Notes: generated by a model from the sequence alone, not told the origin. 64,000 nt of DNA from Candidatus Pedobacter colombiensis (GCA_029202485.1 CP119313.1:4898001-4962000), one strand, 5' to 3'; shown: positions 1-8,985, counted from the first letter of the stretch. Translations and numbers: made by a program.

Positions 1-1495
1 CAACCAGCTGGTTATTAATTTTTGTAGTGTTTTGTTCGGCATAACTCTCGATAGGGATTACGTAATCATACCCCCTTACATTCACAATAGACTCATCTTG
101 CGGAACAAATCGTACGTAATCCATATACCGTCTACCTACTGTTTTTATGTTCAGCAAAGCATAAGCCGTATCGGTTTTTTTACTTTTAATCGCATAACGG
201 GATTGTGTAGTATCCTTTGCTTCAATTTTAGTCTCCAGCTCCTCCAAATTCACCTTTGTAAAAGGCTGCAATGTACTTAAGCCATGCCTGTCAACCAAAT
301 AATTTACCACAGCACCACGTTGGTCAATGTCCTTTTGATTTTTAGAAGCCATTAGTCTTTTTAAACGAGCTACCTGCGAATATTTAGATACTGAAAAAGC
401 ACTCTGTGGTCCATAGGTAGCCAGCAAAGCAAGTACGCATAAGCTAACCGGAATGATTTTAATGTTTTGTTTTTTACTGATCAGGAAGTAAACCGTAATT
501 AAGGTTAACCACACGGCCAGTACAATAAGTATATACCTTGACTCCGTAATGCCATAATTACCCACTCTTTTCCAAACAGCAAGCAGCAATAACACCACTA
601 ATGGAATCATCATTACGTAAAAGAACCTTGAAAACAACTTCATCCATCCATTCCCTTCTTTTTCCTTGATGGGATAAATGAGCAATAAAGATAGAATGCC
701 AAATACAGCGTAGCCTAAAATCAACGTTGACACCAGACCTTTAGGCAATACCCAATTGATCATGATCTTAGCCTCATAAACCAGCAAAATAAGCAGATAT
801 ATGGTCATTAAGGGAATTAACACGTACTGTGTAAATATTTTAAGGCCTTTTGGATAGCTTTCGTCTTTGTTTAATTCTTCAAAATCATCAGGCACACCTG
901 CGAGAAAAAAGACCGTCATAAATCCAGCGGTAACAACCGCAAATAGCCGCATATAAGTCTTCCAGCCAATATTTACATTAAACAAGCCATCAATTGCGAC
1001 AAGCGCGATGGCCAGTCCGGCAAAAAGCACACCTGCATACAAGGCGGAGGTCAGGATTCTTAAAAATAAAGTTTTATTGTATTGCCAAAAGCCATTAGCA
1101 TTCCCATTCCTTATAAAGGGCGCAAAAGCGACCAGCAAATGAAAGGCGAATGCCAGCAAACCTATACGAAAAACATCGGCCAGATAAAAAGATGGCTTTA
1201 ACACAAAGTACAAGACGGTACAGATCAATACGACTGCCAATCGTAAAGCCCATTGTCTTGCAGACTTAAGTTTATTAGCTTCTGCATAAAGATCTACAGC
1301 CAAAAGCAAAGTCAACGCAAGATTGCAAACAGAAAGAAATACAGCAAGCTGCTCTTCCGTATGCCTACTTACATCTACGATATAACACCATGATATGGTA
1401 GCTACTATAGCCACTAAAACCTGCAAAGGAAACCGAGAAACAACTTTAACAAAGCTGATCCATAAGGAGTGTACTGAAGGTAATTTGAGTTTCAT
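1..1495 (-). CDS. DUF4153 domain membrane protein, C-terminus cut by window edge
   Basis: The frame is open from an ATG at 1495 to the left edge, giving about 498 residues without a stop, so the C-terminus is missing. The protein is strongly hydrophobic, with roughly a dozen membrane segments in the first 370 residues. A soluble region follows, in which ATYGPQSAFSVSKYSQ and the stretch after it resemble DUF4153 proteins of Bacteroidota. The molecular function of that family is not known. The gene is divergent from the barrel gene at 1651, with a 155-bp gap between them. A TAnnTTTG-like box for this strand lies at 1531-1538. The family call is from memory of the pattern and is fairly confident; no function can be inferred. 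Confidence 0.75.
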   Translation of the reverse strand, partial: MKLKLPSVHSLWISFVKVVSRFPLQVLVAIVATISWCYIVDVSRHTEEQLAVFLSVCNLALTLLLAVDLYAEANKLKSARQWALRLAVVLICTVLYFVLKPSFYLADVFRIGLLAFAFHLLVAFAPFIRNGNANGFWQYNKTLFLRILTSALYAGVLFAGLAIALVAIDGLFNVNIGWKTYMRLFAVVTAGFMTVFFLAGVPDDFEELNKDESYPKGLKIFTQYVLIPLMTIYLLILLVYEAKIMINWVLPKGLVSTLILGYAVFGILSLLLIYPIKEKEGNGWMKLFSRFFYVMMIPLVVLLLLAVWKRVGNYGITESRYILIVLAVWLTLITVYFLISKKQNIKIIPVSLCVLALLATYGPQSAFSVSKYSQVARLKRLMASKNQKDIDQRGAVVNYLVDRHGLSTLQPFTKVNLEELETKIEAKDTTQSRYAIKSKKTDTAYALLNIKTVGRRYMDYVRFVPQDESIVNVRGYDYVIPIESYAEQNTTKINNQLV

Positions 1496-1572
1496 ATGAA
1501 TTAACGATAAGGGCTATTAACTAGTATTTTCAAAAATAGCAATATTTAAACTAACGATTGGTTTACAGATCA

Positions 1573-1589
1573 TTTAACAAAAATTAACA
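1573..1589 (+). promoter_or_regulatory. TTAACA direct repeat, candidate response-regulator site
   Basis: TTAACA occurs at 1574-1579 and again at 1584-1589, a 10-bp period, about 60 bp upstream of the barrel gene. Almost the same sequence (16 of 18 positions) is found at 7780-7796 upstream of the histidine kinase gene. OmpR-family regulators usually bind tandem half-sites one helical turn apart, so this is a candidate operator. The role is inferred. Confidence 0.4.
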
Positions 1590-1650
1590 TCTAAAAATTT
1601 TTATTACTAAATCTTTAGTTATAACTTTAAATTAAACCATAACTAGCCAA

Positions 1651-4443
1651 ATGAAATTAATCGCTCTAATTATTTTATTCCTTAGCCAGGCTCTATTCGC
1701 TTCGGCGCAGCAGGCTTATTCTATTAAAGGTTCCGTTATAGATACCATGGCCAGTTATAAACTGGTCAATACCACCATCACTGTATTAAACCAAAAGGAC
1801 TCTACCCTGGTAAAGTTTAGCAGAGCCGATGCTGAAGGTAATTTTTCGACAACAATACTGCGCCCGGGTAAATTCATTTTGTTAGTTACCTATCCCGGCT
1901 ATGCAGATTATGCTGAGGATTTTACCTTGGACACCGAGCAGGCAATTAAGGATTTTGGAAGCCTAAATATGATTCTAAAATCTACGCTGCTGAATACTGT
2001 GATCATCAACGGCAAAATAGCGGCCATTAAAATAAAAGGAGATACGACCGAGTTTAATGCAGGCAGTTTTGTGGTGAGGCCTAACGCAAGAGTAGAAGAT
2101 CTTTTACAGCAGCTACCCGGCATACAGGTGGACAAGGATGGAAAAATTACAGCTCAGGGCCAAACAGTAACCAAAGTGCTGGTAGATGGGGACGAGTTTT
2201 TTGGCGATGATCCTACCTTGGTGACAAAGAATCTGAGGGCCGACATGATAGATAAAGTGCAGCTTTATGATAAAAAAAGTGATCAGGCCGTGTTTACTGG
2301 CATCAACGACGATAAGACCGAAAAAACCATTAACCTGAAGCTGAAGGAAGACAAAAAAAAGGGATATTTTGGAAAAATAGATGCGGGAATGGGAACAGAT
2401 GATTTTTACGGCTTGCAGGGCATGTTCAATATCTTTAAAGCCAAGCAAAAACTCTCGGCCTACAGTACGGTTGGGAATACGGGTAAAACAGGGCTCAACC
2501 GGAACGATAGCAGGAAATATAATGCGGGTATAACAGTCGAGTTTTCCGATGATGGCGGCATGATGATAAACTTTGGAGGAGGGAATGATGAACTGGAATC
2601 CTTTGATGGGCGATACAACAATGAAGGGATTCCCTTGGCACGAACCGGCGGAATGCATTACGACACTAAATGGAATAAAGACAAACAAACCATCAATACC
2701 AATTATAAAATAGGATCGCTGGGCGTAAAGGGCACAAAAAACACACTGACCCAGAACAACCTGCCGGATGGGATTCTAAACAGCAGTTCGGATCAGAACT
2801 TTAACAATTATATTTTCAGACAAAAGCTGGATTTCAGTTATTTTGCCAACCTCGATTCTGTATCTACATTAAAGATATCGGTGGATGGTACGCTCAAAAA
2901 TTCAGAAACGAACACGATGTTTAATTCTAACAGCACCAGAGAAGGCAAAGGTCTGCTCAACAGTGGTGAAAGAAAGCTAAGCAATGAGGGTAAAGACCAA
3001 CTTTTTAATATAGGCGCTTTATATACCTTAAAACTTAAAAAGCCCCGTCGCACATTTTCTGCCAATATGAGCTATTCCTTAAGCAAAAAGATCAGCACCG
3101 GATTTTTAAATTCAGTAAATACCTTTTTTAATGATACGGGTGGGCAGGACAGCGTCAGTAAAATCGACCAATACAAGACCAATGATGGAATAAATTCGGT
3201 ATTAAATACCAACTTCACGTATACCGAGCCACTTTCAAAAAGCCTATCAATTGTATTTAATTACGGACTCGGTTTTAATAGAGGAACATCCGACAGGAAA
3301 TCTTTTAACAAGGGAAGCACCGACCGATATGATCTACTGGACACCTTGTACAGCAATGATTATAAGCTGGATCAACTGACCAATCAGCTGGGGGCAGTTT
3401 TTAACTACAGAAAAAACAGAACAACTATCAATTTCGGGACAAAGGCAACCTCGGTACGTTTTAACCAATACAACGTTTTCAGGGATCAGAACTTCGACAG
3501 GAGTTTCATCAACTGGTCTCCACAGGCATCCTATGCAATCAAGATCTCACAACAGGCATCCTTCCGCATCAGCTACAATGGCAACAATAACCAGCCACAG
3601 CTTAACGAAATACAGCCCATAAGAGTAAATACAGACCCTTTAAATATCACCATCGGCAATAAGAACCTGACCCCCTCCTTCACAAACAGCTTTAACCTGA
3701 ATTATTTTTCCTATAAAATGCTAACAGAGCAAGACTTTAGCTTTTATGCTTTTTATAGTTTTACAGGAAGTGCTATTGTAAGCAATATGACTACTGATGC
3801 CGCCGCAAAAAACACGTATCAAGCTATCAATCTTAGGGGCAAAATGCCGAGTACCTTTTACTTTAATTTTAACGGCGGTCGGAAAATCAAGCCTATCGAC
3901 CTCAGGATAGGCCTGGGATTAGGCGCTCGCGGCAATACTTCCTACAACTATGTCAACAATGCATTAAATGAGGCTAAATCTTACAGCTTTTCAGGCAGCC
4001 TATCCGTATCCAAATGGGATGCAAAAAAATACAGTTTCAATGTCCGAATTACGCCGGGCTACAACACCAGTGAATCCTCCTTGCAGCGGCAGGTAAACAA
4101 CAATGGCTGGAGCTTAAACTCAAACGGGGCACTTACGATATACCTGCCAGCCAAGTTTCAACTCAGCAACGATGTAAATTATGAGTTTACTGCAGCAACA
4201 GCCTCATTTAACGACAATTTTGAACGCACGATCTGGAACGCCGCCATCCGCAGAAAATTCTTTAAAGAGGAGAACCTCTCATTCGAAATTAAAGGAAATG
4301 ATCTGCTGAACCAGAATACAGGTCAGAACAGAAGCGCATGGAGCAATCGGATCATCCAGAACACCTATACCACCATACAAAGATATTTTATGTTTTCGGT
4401 GATCTGGGATTTTAACAAAATGGGCGGATCAACTAACAAATAA
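1651..4443 (+). CDS. Outer membrane beta-barrel protein (CarboxypepD_reg plus OMP_b-brl_3 type)
   Basis: This 930-residue TonB-receptor-like outer membrane protein has a signal peptide (residues 1-19, ending ASAQ) and a carboxypeptidase-regulatory-like fold at about 22-110. A plug-like region at about 125-220 holds LLQQLPGIQVDKDGKI and the family hallmark VLVDGDEFFGDDP. A long beta-rich barrel runs to the C-terminus. Proteins of this class are usually TonB-dependent or peptide-responsive barrels whose substrate is unknown. The GLPGLI gene follows after 5 bp, so the two form an operon, a very common pairing in Sphingobacteriaceae. The kinase/regulator pair converges on it from downstream. Substrate and exact role cannot be told from the sequence. 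Confidence 0.85.
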   Translation: MKLIALIILFLSQALFASAQQAYSIKGSVIDTMASYKLVNTTITVLNQKDSTLVKFSRADAEGNFSTTILRPGKFILLVTYPGYADYAEDFTLDTEQAIKDFGSLNMILKSTLLNTVIINGKIAAIKIKGDTTEFNAGSFVVRPNARVEDLLQQLPGIQVDKDGKITAQGQTVTKVLVDGDEFFGDDPTLVTKNLRADMIDKVQLYDKKSDQAVFTGINDDKTEKTINLKLKEDKKKGYFGKIDAGMGTDDFYGLQGMFNIFKAKQKLSAYSTVGNTGKTGLNRNDSRKYNAGITVEFSDDGGMMINFGGGNDELESFDGRYNNEGIPLARTGGMHYDTKWNKDKQTINTNYKIGSLGVKGTKNTLTQNNLPDGILNSSSDQNFNNYIFRQKLDFSYFANLDSVSTLKISVDGTLKNSETNTMFNSNSTREGKGLLNSGERKLSNEGKDQLFNIGALYTLKLKKPRRTFSANMSYSLSKKISTGFLNSVNTFFNDTGGQDSVSKIDQYKTNDGINSVLNTNFTYTEPLSKSLSIVFNYGLGFNRGTSDRKSFNKGSTDRYDLLDTLYSNDYKLDQLTNQLGAVFNYRKNRTTINFGTKATSVRFNQYNVFRDQNFDRSFINWSPQASYAIKISQQASFRISYNGNNNQPQLNEIQPIRVNTDPLNITIGNKNLTPSFTNSFNLNYFSYKMLTEQDFSFYAFYSFTGSAIVSNMTTDAAAKNTYQAINLRGKMPSTFYFNFNGGRKIKPIDLRIGLGLGARGNTSYNYVNNALNEAKSYSFSGSLSVSKWDAKKYSFNVRITPGYNTSESSLQRQVNNNGWSLNSNGALTIYLPAKFQLSNDVNYEFTAATASFNDNFERTIWNAAIRRKFFKEENLSFEIKGNDLLNQNTGQNRSAWSNRIIQNTYTTIQRYFMFSVIWDFNKMGGSTNK

Positions 4444-4448
4444 CCATT

Positions 4449-5207
4449 ATGAAGTACATACCTACACTATTTATTTATCTGTTACTTACAACTGCAACGC
4501 TACAGGCCCAAAATGTAAGGTTTACCAACCAGGGTGTTATTGAATTTGAGCGTTCTGTAAATACGCATGCCATTTTAAAAAATTTGGCAAAGGATCAACG
4601 TAACAGCTTTATGGCGGATGTTTATGAACATTATAAAAAAAACCAGCCACAATTTAAAAAACTAAACAGCACTTTACATTTCGCCGGCAATAAAACCCTT
4701 TTTACCCCAATTACTGAAGAAACTGCCGGGGGCATCCAGATTCCCTTTGGCACACAGGACAACATTACTTATACCGATCTGGCCACAGGGCTATTGACCT
4801 CACAAAGAAAGGTTTTTGAAGAAACCTTTTTACTTAAAGATAGTGTTAGAAAGATCACCTGGAAATTAACCGGAGAAATGCGCACCATAGCAGGTTACGA
4901 ATGTCGTAGGGCGAATGCAATGACTGCAGACTCTGTTTATGTAGTGGCCTTTTATACTGATAAGATTCCTGTTTCGGGCGGGCCAGAGTCTTTTTCCGGT
5001 TTACCAGGAATGATACTTGGCTTAGCCTTGCCCCATGAACACGTGACCTGGTTTGCTACAAAAATAACAGACCGCCCCGTTACCACAAACGAACTTAAAG
5101 TACCAGTTAAAGGAAAACCTGTGGATCGAAAAAAGCTTCAGGAAACCGTAACCTCATCAAGAGTGGGCAACCTGGGGAATTCCCTGTTTAAGATGTTGAA
5201 CCTTTAG
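4449..5207 (+). CDS. GLPGLI family protein
   Basis: The 252-residue product has an N-terminal signal peptide (about residues 1-20, ending LQA). It carries the family hallmark FSGLPGMILGL at residues 182-192 and the second conserved block IAGYECRRA at 147-155. GLPGLI proteins are periplasmic or envelope proteins of Bacteroidota that sit next to barrels such as the one just upstream; their biochemical function is unknown. The start lies 5 bp after the barrel stop. The 3' end overlaps the convergent response regulator gene by 4 bp, so no terminator separates the two operons. Confidence 0.9.
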   Translation: MKYIPTLFIYLLLTTATLQAQNVRFTNQGVIEFERSVNTHAILKNLAKDQRNSFMADVYEHYKKNQPQFKKLNSTLHFAGNKTLFTPITEETAGGIQIPFGTQDNITYTDLATGLLTSQRKVFEETFLLKDSVRKITWKLTGEMRTIAGYECRRANAMTADSVYVVAFYTDKIPVSGGPESFSGLPGMILGLALPHEHVTWFATKITDRPVTTNELKVPVKGKPVDRKKLQETVTSSRVGNLGNSLFKMLNL

Positions 5208-5899
5208 TTTACCAGCAACTTATAACCTTTGCCATGTACATTCAGGATCTCAACTTTAGGATCATCCCGCAAATATTTCCTCAATTTACTCAAAAAAACA
5301 TCCATACTACGACCATTAAAATAATTATCGTCATGCCAGATGCTTAACAGCGCCTCCTCCCGGGTAAGTACCGCATTCTTTTTAAGGCAGAGTAAACGTA
5401 ATAATTCGGCCTCTTTGGTCGACAGCTTTTGTTGAAGCTCATTAAAATGGATCAACTGTGTGGTATAATCAAAAGTATAATCACCTATTTGAAATTGCGT
5501 TTGCGCAGGCCCCGGATCAACTTGTTCCTTTACCGCAACGCGCTTTAACAAAGCATTTATACGCAATAACAACTCCTCAATTCTAAATGGCTTAGTAATG
5601 TAATCATCCCCACCAAGATCATAAGCAGAAGCTTTATCTTCCATCATGGCCTTGGCTGTGGCAAAAATTATGGGTACCTCCTGATTAATCTTTCTAATCT
5701 CTTTACCTAATGTAAAGCCATCCTTTTTGGGCATCATCACATCCAGAATACAAAGATCAAACTCTTGCTTACTAAACGCCCTCAATCCTTCTTCCCCATC
5801 AGTACATAGTACTACATCAAACTTCCCTTTTAATTGAAGGTAATCCTGCAAAAGCAACCCAAGATTGGGATCATCTTCTACCAATAGAATTTTTTTCAT
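5204..5899 (-). CDS. OmpR-family response regulator
   Basis: The 231-residue protein has a receiver domain (about 1-120) with acidic pair E8/D9/D10, phospho-acceptor D53, switch T81 and K103. A winged-helix DNA-binding domain follows at about 135-230 (LSTKEAELLRLL, SMDVFLSKLRKYL). It resembles RprY-like regulators of Bacteroidota. Its start codon overlaps the stop of the upstream kinase by one base (TGATG), so the two are translationally coupled. A likely target is the convergent barrel/GLPGLI operon, because both operons carry the same TTAACA repeat; this is an inference. Confidence 0.9.
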   Translation of the reverse strand: MKKILLVEDDPNLGLLLQDYLQLKGKFDVVLCTDGEEGLRAFSKQEFDLCILDVMMPKKDGFTLGKEIRKINQEVPIIFATAKAMMEDKASAYDLGGDDYITKPFRIEELLLRINALLKRVAVKEQVDPGPAQTQFQIGDYTFDYTTQLIHFNELQQKLSTKEAELLRLLCLKKNAVLTREEALLSIWHDDNYFNGRSMDVFLSKLRKYLRDDPKVEILNVHGKGYKLLVN

Positions 5900-7734
5900 C
5901 AGTCGTGGTTTAGTGGTAAACTTATTTCAAATGTAGTCCCTTTATCCTTCTCACTGTGCACTTTTATTGTTCCGTCCATTTGTTCAACAATATCCTGCAC
6001 GTAATTCAATCCTAGACCAAAGCCCTTTACGTCGTGAAGGTTACCCGTTGGCACCCTATAAAATTGATCAAAAATACGCTTGGTATGCTCCTTAGTCATA
6101 CCTATACCCTTATCTGTGATCTCAATAATCAGCGCTTTATCCGTACTTCTGGTTTTTATGGTAATATCAGGATCTTCGGCACTGTATTTATTGGCATTGT
6201 CAACCAGGTTGTAGAATACATTCGAAAGATGCAACTCATCACCATAAATAATGGGATGAGCCGCATTTAATTCCAGGGTAACTTTAGCATTTTTCTTTTG
6301 CAACTGCAAGCTCATGCTATCCACCACAGCCGAAATCAGATCATGGATATTCACCTCCTTATGTTCCAGCTTTAACTCTTTCTTTTCCAGTCTGGCAATA
6401 CTCAGCACGCGTTCTATATGATTACCCAACCTTACATTTTCATCATAAATGATACCTGCAAGCCTGCTAATCCGGCTTTTATCTGCTACCACCTCCGGAT
6501 CTTTCAATGCCTCACTGGCAATCATAATGGTCGCCACGGGGGTCTTAAACTCGTGGGTCATGTTATTAATGAAGTCGGTCTTCATTTCAGAGATTTTCTT
6601 TTGCTTCAGTATCGCATAAATGGTATAAGCAAAAATAAAGATCAGCACCAGCAACAACCCCGCAGAGGAAGCCATGGTAGCCCACATATTGCTAAGGATT
6701 AAAGAATTTTTATTGGGAAAATATAAATACAACATTCCCGGATCTCGAAAAATCTCATTGCTAAACAAGGTAGTCCGGTAAGTGTTTTCCGGAAGCAGAT
6801 CTTTTTGAGGGTAGGAAACTTTCTGATAAAGTACCGAATCCTTATTCGCCAGTTTTAACCAAAAATCATACTTTGAACTTACATTACGGTCTTGTAACTC
6901 CTTTTTAATCAGTGTATCCAAAGCATCTATAGATACCCGTTGATTAATCGGCACATACACCTGGCGCATTTCTTTAGCCACGTCTTCCAGGTAATTTAAA
7001 TTTGTCCCTTCCAAAGCAATTGTATCCTGCATCAAGTCTTTTAACCCTTCCTGATAGCGTTGAGCTGCAGTTTTATCTTCTATATTAAATTTAAGCGCAA
7101 GCTCCGGTGTTACCCTTTCCAGCGTTATGGTTATCGGGTTAAGATTTTGAGGGTTATAAGCCAGGTACCTGATACTGTCAGCAAGATGATCAGGTGCCAA
7201 TGAAAAGGTAGAAGTTTTTTTAGATATGACCGTTTGATTGACATTACCACGTACATTACCAAATGCATCCACCCCAAAATCAACCTGAACCTGTAGAGAA
7301 GATTTACCCTTATTATTTACATTCGAAATTTCCTGATACACCTCTTCACTGATCAGCTCCGGTTTCAGGAAAGTAACGCGAACAATACTGTCGCGCATAT
7401 TCAAATCAGTAATTACCTTCTTTTGTTGCTCTCGTTTTCTCTTAATTTCCTGTTCCTTAAACTGCTCTTTAAAATCAATGATTCGTTGTGTCTTATCTCT
7501 AAAATCACGTTCCCGCTCTTTTCTGATTTCGTAATCTTTTTTAGTAATGTGAACCGCAGCATAACGTCTTTGCACCTTATTTACTACAGCATTTAAGGCT
7601 TGCTTTACATCCTGCTCAAAAAGTTGAGATTTAAGATTATAGGCTTCCCTGATGTAATACAATTGCATTACAAACACCCCTAGCAATGCTACGGTCATGA
7701 GGCCGGTAATCAGCCATAGGCTCCTTTTCTTCAT
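5899..7734 (-). CDS. Sensor histidine kinase (RprX-like)
   Basis: The 611-residue membrane kinase has TM1 at about 7-28 and a large periplasmic sensor of about 320 residues that contains a charged, coiled-coil-like stretch at 65-105. TM2 is at about 350-376. The HisKA domain has the H-box MTHEFKTP (H394), and the ATPase domain has N-box NLVDNANKYS, G1 DKGIGM and G2 GFGLGL. It autophosphorylates and passes phosphate to the regulator encoded directly downstream. The large periplasmic domain does not match a sensor family I can name, so its signal is unknown. The operon is transcribed away from the DUF1016 gene region, 92 bp downstream of that gene's end. Confidence 0.9.
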   Translation of the reverse strand: MKKRSLWLITGLMTVALLGVFVMQLYYIREAYNLKSQLFEQDVKQALNAVVNKVQRRYAAVHITKKDYEIRKERERDFRDKTQRIIDFKEQFKEQEIKRKREQQKKVITDLNMRDSIVRVTFLKPELISEEVYQEISNVNNKGKSSLQVQVDFGVDAFGNVRGNVNQTVISKKTSTFSLAPDHLADSIRYLAYNPQNLNPITITLERVTPELALKFNIEDKTAAQRYQEGLKDLMQDTIALEGTNLNYLEDVAKEMRQVYVPINQRVSIDALDTLIKKELQDRNVSSKYDFWLKLANKDSVLYQKVSYPQKDLLPENTYRTTLFSNEIFRDPGMLYLYFPNKNSLILSNMWATMASSAGLLLVLIFIFAYTIYAILKQKKISEMKTDFINNMTHEFKTPVATIMIASEALKDPEVVADKSRISRLAGIIYDENVRLGNHIERVLSIARLEKKELKLEHKEVNIHDLISAVVDSMSLQLQKKNAKVTLELNAAHPIIYGDELHLSNVFYNLVDNANKYSAEDPDITIKTRSTDKALIIEITDKGIGMTKEHTKRIFDQFYRVPTGNLHDVKGFGLGLNYVQDIVEQMDGTIKVHSEKDKGTTFEISLPLNHD

Positions 7735-7779
7735 TATAGATCAATCAAAAATAAAGAAGCATTCACATAAAACGCCTTA

Positions 7780-7796
7780 TTTAACAAATTTTAACA
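7780..7796. promoter_or_regulatory. TTAACA direct repeat upstream of the kinase/regulator operon
   Basis: TTAACA occurs at 7781-7786 and 7791-7796 on the plus strand, a 10-bp period, 47-62 bp before the kinase start at 7734. A TATTTTTG box for the minus strand lies at 7746-7753. The repeat matches the one at 1573-1589 in 16 of 18 positions. Here it is in the opposite orientation relative to the gene. An autoregulatory site for the OmpR-type regulator is the simplest reading, but it is inferred. Confidence 0.4.
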
Positions 7797-7826
7797 CGAT
7801 ATTGACGACTTAGCAAGCGGTTTTGG

Positions 7827-8417
7827 CTAATTCAAAAACCTGTTTCTGGCTACTTCAATAGCCTTATGAAGTTTCTGCTGCAACACTTCGGGCGAAGGCA
7901 ATGCCGTTAAATACGAATCCCTCAATTCATCTTCAATCAGCTCTTCAGGTTTTTTACTTATAGCTGTTCGTTCGTAAAGCATGGACTGAATCCGCTCTTG
8001 CAATTGTCGCGACGACCATCTTTCGAGTTTACACATCTCCACATAAAAATCCCGCTTTAATGGCTCGTCAATAAACATTAAAGTACGAATATGTGTCCAA
8101 CTCAATTTTGTACGCACTGCGTACAAAATCTTTTCATCAGGAAATACCGTCGCAAATTGCATACATTTTCTCAAATGATTTTCGCCCCAACCTTTACCAT
8201 AATCTTCTGTCAAGTGCTTTGCCAATGACGACACAATTTGTTTCCCATATTCTGCCCTGGTATTCAGCAAAACCTCATCGTTAATGCGTTTCCCTATTTT
8301 CCAATACAACAGTGTAATTTCACTGTTTACAACAATAGCTACATTGTTTCTGCTGGTTTCAATTAACTGCCTGATATCCGTAGCAATTGGCAGTGCTAGC
8401 TTGTTTTTCTTACCCAT
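7827..8417 (-). CDS. DUF1016 N-terminal-domain protein lacking the PDDEXK nuclease core (YhcG-like)
   Basis: The 196-residue protein begins like YhcG/DUF1016 proteins: LLYWKIGKRI, the GWGENHLRKCMQFA region, LSWTHIRTLM and the ERWSSRQLQERIQSMLYERT block. After EELIEDELRD (about 160-169) it goes directly to LPSPEVLQQKLHKAIEVARN, which resembles the extreme C-terminal tail of full-length family members. The middle PDDEXK nuclease domain, which normally adds about 150 residues, is absent, while the frame stays intact. Full-length proteins are about 350 residues. It could be a natural N-terminal-only variant or a decayed gene that kept its frame. No restriction or toxin genes are adjacent. The ATG lies inside an inverted repeat (8415-8462). 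Confidence 0.8.
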   Translation of the reverse strand: MGKKNKLALPIATDIRQLIETSRNNVAIVVNSEITLLYWKIGKRINDEVLLNTRAEYGKQIVSSLAKHLTEDYGKGWGENHLRKCMQFATVFPDEKILYAVRTKLSWTHIRTLMFIDEPLKRDFYVEMCKLERWSSRQLQERIQSMLYERTAISKKPEELIEDELRDSYLTALPSPEVLQQKLHKAIEVARNRFLN

Positions 8418-8462
8418 AAATTTTGCCGATAAAGACTTTAATTCTTACCGGTAAAATTTATG
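8415..8462. repeat. 14-bp inverted repeat covering the start codon of the DUF1016 gene
   Basis: Arms 8415-8428 and 8449-8462 match in 13 of 14 positions, the exception being able to form a G-U pair in RNA. They are separated by 20 bp. The left arm contains the start codon (8415-8417), so a leader hairpin could hide it, or the repeat could be a protein-binding palindrome. The function is inferred. Confidence 0.5.
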
Positions 8463-8563
8463 CTATTTAAAACAAACTTCCACAAAACAAAGTGCATAAA
8501 TTATTGATTTACAGTATTTTGAATAAAAATACAAAATATTGGATAAAATTTAAGTCAAAAAAA

Positions 8564-8586
8564 ATGCCGGAAGGTATTTCCGGCAT
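8564..8586 (-). terminator. Rho-independent terminator of the DUF3127 gene
   Basis: A perfect 9-bp stem (8564-8572 with 8578-8586, 5-nt loop) is followed on the minus strand by a run of seven T residues. It lies 30 bp after the DUF3127 stop codon. Confidence 0.8.
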
Positions 8587-8616
8587 AATTGTAAATTTGG
8601 TTACTTAAAAAAGCTC

Positions 8617-8985
8617 TTAGAAAGGAAGATCATCTTCCTCACCCGGTGCGCTGTTTAAATCAGCTGGCGGGGCATATGCTGGAGTAGATGCTGCGGCTGC
8701 GCCATTTGCTAACGCATTGATACGCCATACTACCAAACTATTAAAATAAGATGTTTTTCCGGTTTTATCAGTCCACGGACGACCACGTAAATTGAATGAA
8801 ACTTCGATATCATCACCTGGTTTCAAGCTGTCAAATAAAGCTGTTTTATCTTGTAAAGCCTCAAACCTGATGTATTCAGGATAAGTAGGGTTTTCTGCAT
8901 ATTCTATAATCAGGTCTCTTTTCTTAAAAGTCTCACTCACCTGCTGTAATGCACCGATTTCATGCACTTTTCCTTTTATTTCCAT
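8617..8985 (-). CDS. DUF3127 protein with an SSB-like acidic tail
   Basis: The 122-residue protein has the DUF3127 fold in residues 1-95 (start MEIKGKVHEI, core FEALQDKTALFDSLKPGDDI, then the GRPWTDKTGK segment). This resembles a single OB-fold domain. A low-complexity Ala/Pro linker follows, and the protein ends in EEDDLPF. That ending copies the acidic C-terminal tip of single-stranded DNA-binding proteins (DDDIPF), which recruits replication and repair enzymes. The family is widespread in Bacteroidota and has no assigned function; nucleic-acid binding is an inference. The gene is divergent from the methyltransferase at 9058 and ends at its own terminator. Confidence 0.85.
   Translation of the reverse strand: MEIKGKVHEIGALQQVSETFKKRDLIIEYAENPTYPEYIRFEALQDKTALFDSLKPGDDIEVSFNLRGRPWTDKTGKTSYFNSLVVWRINALANGAAAASTPAYAPPADLNSAPGEEDDLPF

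Noticed and set aside
2113..2688. 191-codon frame on the minus strand inside the barrel gene
   Set aside because: It lies wholly inside a well-supported gene, has no recognisable motif and no promoter, and is expected from codon bias of the opposite strand.
7827..8417. Restriction or toxin-antitoxin module
   Set aside because: The protein lacks the nuclease part and there is no methylase, specificity subunit or small partner gene beside it.
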